Source: Baffinella frigidus
Taxonomy: Eukaryota; Cryptophyceae; Cryptomonadales; Baffinellaceae
DNA length: 14,091 nucleotides
Direction of reading: 5' to 3'
Assembly: GCA_026770585.1 (NCBI GenBank)
Contig: MU646313.1
Span: 512,723-526,813 of the forward strand
Part shown: positions 1-9,000 of the stretch, in pieces
Numbering within the stretch: position 1 is the first letter of the stretch
Layout of the letters: every line of letters starts with the position of its first letter
Program-made: the position numbers and the translations under genes
Notes under the pieces: model-generated
Database searches by the model: none
What the model saw: the letters and a program-made list of their open reading frames with translations, nothing else
Told to the model about the DNA's origin: nothing

Positions 1-65
1 CCCCACACCCCACACCCCACACCCCACACCCCACACCCCACACCCCACACCCCACACCCCACACC
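1..65 (+). repeat. CCCCACA heptad array
   Basis: About nine perfect tandem copies of a 7-bp unit, one substitution away from other heptads of this window, running straight into CCCTAAA repeats. It may be a local variant of a telomere-like array or an assembled contig end. Confidence 0.95.
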
Positions 66-240
66 CTAAATCCCTAAACCCCAAACCCTAAATCCCTAAA
101 CCCTAAACCCTAAACACTAAACCCTGAACCCCAACCCCTAAATCCTAAACCCTAAACACTGAACCCTAAACCCCAAACCCCAAACCCGAAACCCGAAACC
201 CTAAGCCCCTAAACCCTTAACCCTAAACCCCACACCCAAC
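66..240 (+). repeat. Degenerate CCCTAAA telomere-type array
   Basis: Mixed CCCTAAA, CCCTAAAT, CCCCAAA and CCCGAAA units, the C-rich strand of a TTTAGGG telomere repeat. It sits at the left edge, but because similar tracts fill the introns it does not by itself prove a chromosome end. Confidence 0.9.
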
Positions 241-391
241 CCCCCAAAACTATCGCTCGACCCCTGCGCCCTAAACCCCGCGCCCCCAACCCTACCCCCT
301 CAACGTTAAACCCGACACCAGGGGGGGGAGGAGCTGGGCGGGGCAGAGCTCGGGGTGCTCGGGGGGAAGGGGTGGAAGGTTGACGGGCCGC
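241..391. other. No gene recognised between telomere-like array and subtelomeric repeats
   Basis: C-rich and G-rich low-complexity DNA. The only open frame here is on the minus strand and is composed of proline/leucine codons from low-complexity sequence. Confidence 0.6.
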
Positions 392-453
392 TCCCGTCGT
401 TCATCTGGACCCACTGCCGCGATCAGGTGCCATAACCACCCCAACCATACCCT

Positions 454-593
454 GATTTTTGGCCCAAATCGGGCCACCTTTCCGGTACCTTATCTGTAGG
501 AACCCCCCTATGCCCCTACGGGTTGCCTACCGTAGGGTCCTAGGTCTTGTCGCTTAAGGGTTATTCAAGATCCCTTCGAAGTGCGCTGTGTGG
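454..593 (+). mobile_element. E element copy 1 (MITE-like, left terminus degenerate)
   Basis: Shares the internal GGCCCAAATCGGGCC stem, the CCTACGGGTTGCCTACCGTAGG stem region and the right end TTCGAAGTGCGCTGTGTGG with the other E copies. Flanked on both sides by the TTCATCTGGACCCACTGCC subtelomeric core. Confidence 0.85.
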
Positions 594-743
594 TTCATCT
601 GGACCCACTGCCGCGATCAGGTGCGCCGGTGCGAGTCAGTTTGTTTGGTGTGGGGGGTCTGTTTGGTTCCTTTTGGGCCGCGTGTTGTGTTGTGGACTAT
701 TTATCATTGATATATGTACATCTGGACGCACTGCCGCGATCAG

Positions 744-808
744 GGGTGTGGGGTGTGGGGTGTGGGGTTTAGGGTTTAGGGTTTGGGGTGTAGGGTTGAG
801 GGTTTAGA
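744..808 (-). repeat. Inverted heptad tract (GGGTTTA/GGGTGTG)
   Basis: G-rich on the + strand, opposite in orientation to almost all other heptad tracts here. It lies inside the subtelomere-like array. Confidence 0.85.
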
Positions 809-1278
809 GTGGTGCAAATGCGGTTAGGAATCAGGGGGTGGCGGAAGCGTCAAAACCCCAACCATGTCTCGTGCAAATGCAGGTAGGCTTCAGGGGTTGG
901 AGGAATCGTGTTTAAAAGCATATAAACTCTTTGGGTATACTGTCTCCCGTCGTTGATCTGGACCCACTGCCGTGATCAGGTACCTGCACTACCCCAACCA
1001 TGTCTCGTGCAAATGCATGCATGTAGGGTGCAGGAGTTGGGGGAATCGTGTTCAAAATCATATGAACTCTTGGGGTATACTATCTCCCGTCATTCATCTG
1101 GACCCACTGCCGTGACCAGGTGCCCGCACCGCCCCAACCATGCCCTGTCTCGTGCAAACGCGGTTAGGATTCAGGGGGTGGAGGAAGCGTCAAACCCATA
1201 CAAACTCTTGGGGTATTCCACGCACTGCCGCAATCAGATGCCCCGGTTCGAGTCAGTTTGTTTAGTGTGGGGGGTCTG

Positions 1279-1440
1279 CCACACAGCGGACTTCGAAGGG
1301 ATTTCTGAACAACCCTTAAGCGATGAGACCTAGCACCCTACGGTAGGCAACCCGTTAGGACATAGGAGGGTTCATACGGATAAGGTAACGGAAACTCGGG
1401 CTCTCAGAGCCCGAAAATCCCTTCGCAGCCCGCTGTGTGG
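1279..1440 (-). mobile_element. E element copy 2, full length, inverted orientation
   Basis: 162 bp with near-perfect ends: CCACACAGCGGACTTCGAAG at the left and the inverted equivalent at the right. It interrupts a sequence whose uninterrupted form is present at about 650-685 (GGGGGGTCTG then TTTGGTTCC), a natural empty site. Confidence 0.93.
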
Positions 1441-1553
1441 GTGTGGTTCCTTTTGGGCCGTGTTGTAATGTGGACTATTTATCATTTATATATGTATATC
1501 AGATTGTGAACGAGCTTACTCCTAACCCTAATCCCTAAAATCGTGTCGCGCAG

Positions 1554-1598
1554 TCGGCGAGTGCGGAGGTGGGCACGCGGGAACATGTCCGACTGGGA
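1554..1598 (+). pseudogene. Copy of exon 1 with a frameshift
   Basis: Keeps a CAG acceptor and the start of exon 1 but has an extra G before AACATGTCC that breaks the frame. Sequence after the matching part is unrelated A-rich DNA. Confidence 0.8.
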
Positions 1599-1773
1599 AC
1601 AACTCGCGGCGGTTGTGAAACGCACAATAATGAAAACGCACACCAACAACAATAAATAAATAAACGCATACTAATCATTTTTTAAACGCATAGTAATGCA
1701 AACAATGCCACGATTAACAATGATAATAACACACACTGTCCATACACCCTAAACCCAGAACCCCGTCGGCACT

Positions 1774-1974
1774 CGGCGAGTTTATCTCAGAAAACGAGTT
1801 CTAAAACTCGTTTTCTTAAGTCAATTCGCCTACAAATTCGTCAACTTATTCTTTACTCTCCGCATAAGTTGACAAATTCGTAGGCGAATTGACTTAAGAA
1901 AATGAGTTTTAGAACTCGTTTTCTCAGATAAGAGTGCGGAGGTGGACACACGCAACATGTCCGACTGGGAGAAG
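1774..1974 (+). pseudogene. Copy of exon 1 interrupted by a foldback element
   Basis: CGGCGAGT is followed by the 150-bp foldback and then GAGTGCGGAGGTGGACACACG through GACTGGGAGAAG, which ends at a gtagga donor-like site. Confidence 0.82.
1782..1931. mobile_element. Foldback element with 68-bp arms and 4-bp target duplication
   Basis: Arms 1782-1849 and 1864-1931 are inverted repeats matching at 64 of 68 positions, around a 14-base loop. The ends are TTATCT...AGATAA. It is flanked by GAGT at 1778-1781 and 1932-1935. Uninterrupted relatives of the target are at 1554 and 2124. There is no room for a transposase, so any movement would need one in trans. Confidence 0.93.
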
Positions 1975-2123
1975 GTAGGAGCGGTCAACGCACACAACCC
2001 CTGTTCCACGGTTATTAAATCCCATGTTCAACCCTGTCAAACGCATAATAGACCCTGCGGAACGCATAAGTAACCCTTTAACACACTCTGTGACACCTGA
2101 AACGCGTGTTTTTCTGTCTGCAG

Positions 2124-2209
2124 TCGGCGAGCGCGGAGGTGGACACACGGAACATGTCCGACTGGGAGAAACGCAAGGCCCAGCGCCGTAAGGCAAGGCA
2201 GAGCCAGAT
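2124..2209 (+). CDS. Exon 1 of those seen: acidic-to-basic segment with [18 protein letters not shown]
   Basis: A CAG acceptor precedes TCG GCG AGC, and the exon ends in AT before a gtac donor. It encodes 28 residues, starting [10 protein letters not shown] and turning strongly basic. Splicing to the next exon rebuilds an ATG codon (AT|G) and gives [12 protein letters not shown]. This resembles the helical stretch before the linker in DDX60 proteins, but the match is by context only. Three more copies or part-copies lie at 1554, 1774 and 2439; this is the only one that is both uninterrupted and in frame. It need not be the gene's first exon. Confidence 0.6.
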
Positions 2210-2964
2210 GTACTGCCCTAAACTCAATACGTGAACCCGAACGAAACCCGCAACCCAATGCCTGAACCCTGAAACCCTGAACGTACGAAACCCGCAACCC
2301 ACTACCTGAACTCTGGAACCCTGAACTGACCTGAACCCGAAACACTGGCCTAAACCCGAAACCTGCAACCGTACACACTACTTTCAGGGTGCAGGGGTTT
2401 GTGTTTTTGGGGGTTGATATTCAGGGTTTAGGGTTTACGGAGAAAGAACCAGCGCCGCAAGGCAAGGCAGAGCCAGATGTACGAAACCCGCAACCCAATG
2501 CCTGAACCCTGGAACCCTGAACTGACCTGAACCCGACTGAATCCGACATGCTTGCTAAACCGTGAACCCTAGACCCTAGACCCCACACCTCAAACCCCAA
2601 CTCTCAAATCCCAAACCCCAAACCAGGTACTTCCGGCACCTGCACGAGTACGCTGCGTCGCTCGCCGGTACCACGGTACATTCCCATATATACGTACACT
2701 AACAGGGCCCGTCCCTATATATACGTATACTAACGCGGCACGGTCCCTATATACGTATAATAACATGGCGCGCGTATACAAGCAAATACGTGTGTAGGTA
2801 TACGTATATACAAGTAAGAGGTACTTCCGGCACCTCCACGAGTACGCTGCGTCGCTCGCCGGCACCACGGTTCGTTCCCGAGCCGCCCTGTATACGTATA
2901 CCAACATGTATGTACGTATACTAGCAATACATATCCGTATGCTAATATATATATATATATTCTA

Positions 2965-3010
<46 letters not shown>

Positions 3011-6000
3011 CGTATACTAATAATACACATACGTATACTAGCATGAGCCGGCACCTGGATGAGTGCGCCGCGTCGCTCGCGGGCACCACGCTTCGTTCCC
3101 GAGGCGGGCTTTTCCCTATGTACGCCACCCAGCGGGCTACGAAGGGATTTTCGGCCCAAATCGGGCCGACTTTCCGTTACCTTATCCGTACGAATCCCCC
3201 TATGCCCCTACGGTATTGCCTACCGTAGGGTCGCATGTCTTATCGTTATTCGGAATACCTTCGAAGTCCGCTGTGTGGTATACTAACCTGGCTCGTCCCC
3301 ATACTGACGTGGTACTCTGCATGGCTCGCCGGTACTACAGTTCGTTCCAGAGGCGGGCTCTTCCCTTCCGAGGCGGGCTCGTCTTTATATACGTATATTA
3401 ACGGGGTACACACCAGTGGCTAGTGATTCAATACCAGCGTCTAATGATGTAATACCAGTGGATAATAATTTAGATGTAATACCAGTGGATAATTATTTAC
3501 GGCTAATGATTTTAAACGGTTCACTATACGACCGGCTAACGGTTGAATACGAACGGCTAAGGATCAACACCAGTGGCCAACAATTTAATACAAACGGCCA
3601 ACTGTTTGATACCACCGGCTCATGATTCAATACCAACGACTAACTTATTTGATCCACGCCAGGTCGTAAGTCGGAATTTCAGTTACCAGGAAACGAAACG
3701 TTGCGTTTTGAAATTCCCACTCATGACTTGGCAAGGTACGAGCAGGTTCTGGGCGCGACCTCCATTTCGGCAGACACAAAGACGGGCCGTAGGAACCCCC
3801 CTGTGGCCCTACGGGTTGCCTACCGTAGGGTCGTAGGTCTTATCGCTCATGGGTTATTCAAAAATCCCTTTCAAGTCCGCTGTGTGGTATATATACGTAT
3901 TTATACGTATATATACGTTTATGTGCGTGTATGTACGTATCCCTTAAGTGCCTGCGACGTCCTGAGACGTCAAAAGGCTCAAATGTCAACTTTGGCATTT
4001 TCCAATTAGGCCGCCTCTTAATGGAAAATTATGGAAAAAACACCAGCTTGACAGGCTCGCTAAGCTGAACAAATTGAGTAATTGGTGCTCAACGAATTGA
4101 GAAATTCCTGATTTATGAGACCCGAAAAACCGTCCTCCGCTAAATTGGAATCCCTAGACCTGATTCCTGCTAAAAAAAATGATCACGTACCTTTTTCGGC
4201 AGATAAGGGATATGTGCGTATATTGAAGTCCGCTGTGTGGCGCAGGTTCTGGGCGCGACCTCCATTTCGGCAGACGCGAAGACGGGCGAGGACTTGGTTC
4301 CGGAGACGGTTCTGGAGGAGGAGGGGGAGGAGGAGAAGGAGGTCGAGGAGAAGGGGAAGGGTCCACCCTCAACCCTCAACCCTGAACCCTAAACACCACA
4401 GCCTAAACCCTGAAGCCTGAACCCTGAACCCTGAACCCTGAACCCTGAACCCTGAGCCCTGAACCCTAAACCCTGAACCCTGAACCAAAACCCTCAACCC
4501 TAAACCCTCAACCTTGAACCCTGGACCAAAACCCTGAGCCCTGAACCCTGAACCCTGAACCCTGAACCCTGAACCCTAAACCCTAAACCCTAAACCCTAA
4601 ACCCTAAACCCTAAATCCTATACCCTAAACCCTAAACCCTAAATCCTAAACCCTGAGCCCTAAATACTAAACCCTAAACCCTAAATCCTAAATCCTATGC
4701 CCTAAACCCTAAACTCTAAACTCTAAACCCTAAACCCTGCGCCCTAAACCCTAAACCCTACGCCCTGAACCCTAAACCCTAAAACCTCAACAGGCAAGGG
4801 CGGGAAGGAGAAGAAGGTGAAAGAGAAGAAGTTGAGCAAGAAGGAGCTGCTGCTCCTCTCTATCCAGGCAAACCGGAGACCCGAGACCCTCAAACGTTTA
4901 CACTGAATGCGACACCTTGAACCCGACAACTCTCTATCCAGGCCCGATACCCTGAACCTGAAACCCTATATACGTATATACACGTACATATACGTATACA
5001 TACGTATAGGATTTATATGTAAACGTCCACACAGAGCGCTACGAAGGGATTTTTTGCCCATTTCGGGCCGAGTTTCCGTTGCCTTATCCGTGGAACCCCC
5101 CCGTATGTCCCCACGGATTGCCTACCGTAGGGTTCTAGGTCTCATCGCTCAGGGGTTGTTCGAAATCCCTTCGAAGTCCGCTGTGCGGAATATATACGCA
5201 TTTGTACGTATATATACGTATATGCGCGTATATGTACGTATACATACGTATTTGTACCTATATACGAATAAGGGCGTGAAGGAGAAGAAACTGAGCAAAC
5301 CATAAACCCTAATCCCGGCTCAGGCGAAGAAGGCAAAGGGCACGGAGAACAAGCTGGAGGGCGAGTGGCGCGAGCTCGAGAAGTCCCTCGCCCTCTCTAA
5401 CAACGCGGTATACCCCACACAGCGGGCTACGAAGGGATTTTCGGGCGCTGGGAGCCCGAGTTTCCGTTACCTTATCCGTAGGAACCCCCTGATGTCCCTA
5501 CGGGTTGCCTACCGTAGGGCCCTAGGGATTATCGCTTAGGGGTTATTCAAAAGGGCACAGAGAACAAGCTGGAGGGCGAGTGGCGTGAGCTCGAGAAGTC
5601 CCTCGTCTCATCCAACAACGCGGTACAGCTCAAACCCCGAACCCCAATCCTTAAACCCTAAACCCCGCGTCGCTCCACCGACGCGGTAACTCCCAAGCCC
5701 TCATCCTTAAACCCTAATCCCTACTCCCTAATCCCTAAACCCCGAACCTTAAACCCTTAACCAGCTGACCAAGACCACCCAAATTCTTAAACCCTAAACC
5801 CTAGACCCCAAACCCCAAACCCCAAACCCCAAACCTCAAACCCTAAACCCTAAACCCCAAACCCTCCACCCCAACCCCCAAAGGTGGCCAAAATCAAGGA
5901 CCTCGAGGACTTTGTAAAGCGCTGCATTTCCGGAGACCAGAAGAAACTCGCCCTCCAGGTGCAATCAGTTGACTTATTTTTTTCTCGGTTTGTACCAGGA

Positions 6001-9000
6001 AGGTGACTAATCCGCGCAGGGTTTGTACCGGGAAAAGGGAAGATGAGTCAACTGCTTTCATTGGAAAAAAAGGACCTTGCGGAGTTTGTAAAGTTCTGGA
6101 CACCAGAAGAAACCTGCCCTGTAGGTTGACTTCCGGAGGCAGTTGACAGATCTCATTGAGACGAGTATGCATAATGAATACGATTCCAGGGATCTCCGAT
6201 CCAATTCTGGTGTATCTCAAGGCTCTCAATGAAGTCTAGATAAAAGACTGTCTTAATTTTACCCTTAAGATACACCAAAATTGTGTTCATTATGAATACT
6301 CAGCGGAAAGAAATCCTCTATTTTCCCGGTACAACCCCTGCGCGGATTAACCGAAAAGAAACCGAAACAAGTTTGTCAACTGCTCCCACCGCAGGCGGAC
6401 CTCCGTAAACACTCAACCCCTAATACTTAACACTCAACACTAAACACTCGACTCCAAACACCACACCCCAAACACCAAACACTCAACACCAAACACCAAA
6501 CACCAAACGCCAAACACCAAACACAGAACAAAAAATCAAAAAACAACAATCATTTGACACTAAAAGCTGAATACTCAACCCGAAACCCGAAACCGTAGGT
6601 GGACCTCCGGAAGCTGCAGGAGTGCAAGTCAGCGTGGGGCGAGGACCGCCAAGGTTCGTACACGTATATAGAGACCACATCTGTCGTATATAGGGACCAT
6701 ATCTGTCGTAAATAGGAATCGTACCATGTTATTATACGTATGTACGGGCCGTATCATCCTAGTATACGTATGTAGGGAAAAGCCTGCATGAGTGCAAGTT
6801 GGGGTGGGGACTGCCACGGCACCCCCCAGATGATAGGCCCGCCTCGGGACGGATGGATTCGTTACGGAAGCTGCTAGCCCTGGATGGCTTCCCTGAGACC
6901 TGCAGCGGATCAAATCGCCTCTACCCTCACCCCGTTTTCAGACTTGGAAAAAAAAGTGAGCGTAGAGGGGATTTGATCCGCTTCAGGTCCCAGAAAGCCC
7001 CCCAGTGCTGGAAGCTTCGTAATTAGGGTGTTCTAATGCCGATGACAAACGCTATCAGTTGACTGTCTACGGAGGAGAGTTAGTTGGCAACCGATCGGAT
7101 AGGATACCTTATCTTGCGGTTGCCCTTGCCGTCAAAGTCAATTATTTGTGGGCATTTCCGGCAACTTTTCAATTTCAAGGGAAAATAGTAGAAAGACGCA
7201 GGGCGTAAAATAACATGTAGCTCTCCCGCGTGGGGAGTCCACTTGACTTAAGTCCTAGCAGTTGACCTAAGTCCGCATTCTGGAAGTCCTCTGCTGGACC
7301 TCTCCGCACCACCAACCCTCACAGGCGGACCAAATCGACGATTTTCGACCTTTTGTGCACTTTTAAAACTCCTAAAATATGGTTTTGGGGTGGGGGTTGA
7401 TTTTGGGGGGTTGAAAATCAGGGACCCCAGATCTGGAGTCTCTGCAGGGGGGGAATGGCTCCAATAATTCGTTGATTTGGTCAGGGGGAAATGGCTACAA
7501 TAACTCGTTGATTTGGTCTCACCGTGAGGGTTGGTGGCAGGACACTCCTCGAACATGAAGTTCGCGATCCAGACAGTGGAGGTTGTCCGCACGCTGCTCA
7601 CCGTCCACGCCGAGGCTCTCAGAGAGGTACGGTTTCGCTCGAAAGTTGACGATTTTGTACCACACACCCAGCAAATCTACTTAAGAATAGTCCGTCAAGC
7701 CGATTGCGAGAGAGTTGTCCGCACCCTCCTCACCGTCCTCTCGGAGAGGTGCGTCAAAGGCTCGTTTGTTCTCGCGGGTTTGGTGCGACTGGCGCTTTTT
7801 CGCTCCAAATGGCGCTTTTTCGCTCCAAAGTTAACGGATTTGTACCAGGAATCGAGAACTTCAACTTGAGGATAGCTTGAAGAGATTGCGAGAGAGCTGT
7901 CCGCACTCTCCTCACTTTCCACGCCGAAGCTCTCAAAGAGGTACGGTTTCGCTCGAAAGTTGACGAGTTTGTACCACACACCCAGCAAATCTACTTAAGA
8001 ATAGTCCGGCAACGCCGAGGCCCTCCACGAGGGCTCGCTCTACCTCACTTGGGTTGACTTCCATAGACTATTCTCAAGTTGACATGCTGGGTGTGCGGTA
8101 CAAATTCCAAAACTTGGGGTAAACCCTTACCCCCCAAACAGGTGGGCAAAAACGCGGCCGCGGCCGCGGAGGCGCGCGTCGAGGTCAACCCTCTACCCCC
8201 AACCCTAAACACTAAACACTAAACACTCCAACCGAAACCCGAAACCTGAAACCTGAAACCTGAAACCCGAAACCCTAATCCCCAAACTCTAAACCCCAAC
8301 CCCCCAAACCCTCAAACACCAAACGCCAAACACCAAACACCAAACACCAAACACCAAACACCAGACACCAAACACCAAACACCAAACCACCCACACCAAT
8401 CATCAAACACCAAACACCAAACACCAAACACCAAACACCAAACACCAACCACCAAACACCAAACGCCAAACACCAAACACTCAACACCGAACCCCAAACC
8501 CCAAACCCCAAACCCCAAACCCCAAACCCTCAACCGTAAAACAGGTAGTGATGACGCTCATCCAGCTGGGCTTCATCGACGCCGCCCAGGCCTCAACCCC
8601 CCCCTAAACCCTAAACCCTAAACTCTCAACCCTAAACCCAAAACCCTAAACCCAAAACCCGAAACCTCCAAACCCAAACCCTAAACCCCAAAACTAAAAC
8701 CCCTGGAGGGGTGTGGGGGTGAGGGTTTCGCACGCCGCGCATTCCGCACCCCCCCCTAAATCCGAAACCTCCAAACCCAAACCCTAACCCCCAAAAATCC
8801 AAACCCCGAGTGTAGTGGGGTGTGGGGTTTAGGGGTTCGCACGCGCAGGCCTCGCCTCCCTGAAACCCGAACCCGAACCCCCAAACCCGGAAAGAGCCCA
8901 AAACCCTGGGCGCACAAGCGTCCTTCTAAGATTTGTACGACGAATCGGCCACTTTTGGAGACTCGGTCGCGACGTTTTACCAAAAGTTGACTTTTGCGAG

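Larger units (their letters stand above)
392..1250 (+). repeat. Subtelomere-like array built on a ~140-bp unit
   Basis: Six copies of a core containing CTGGACCCACTGCC and GATCAGGTGCC appear near 392, 595, 719, 950, 1094 and 1217. A longer unit starting CCCCAACCATG recurs at about 856, 992 and 1132, so the period is 136-140 bp. Copies vary by point changes and small indels. Open frames inside it follow the repeat and are not convincing genes. Confidence 0.88.

Noticed and set aside
953-1333. 126-residue + strand frame
   Set aside because: It crosses two units of the 140-bp array and enters E copy 2; there is no domain and the repeat units do not conserve the frame.
2730-3159. Long minus-strand frames rich in Tyr/Ile
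   Set aside because: They follow the TATACGTA and TA repeats. The + strand of the same stretch holds copies of exon 2.
4154-4379. Proline/serine-rich minus-strand frames opposite exon 3
   Set aside because: They are the antisense of the GAG/GGA-rich acidic tail of exon 3.
7894-8060. Extra exon encoding [13 protein letters not shown]
   Set aside because: The start is a copy of the exon 8 end after an R tail and no clear donor follows. Adding it is not needed for the frame, so it is kept only as an alternative.
8275-8533. Minus-strand open frames rich in Gly-Val-Trp-Phe
   Set aside because: They translate the CACCAAA/CCCCAAA heptads. The same peptide pattern appears wherever these arrays occur, with no splice or start context.
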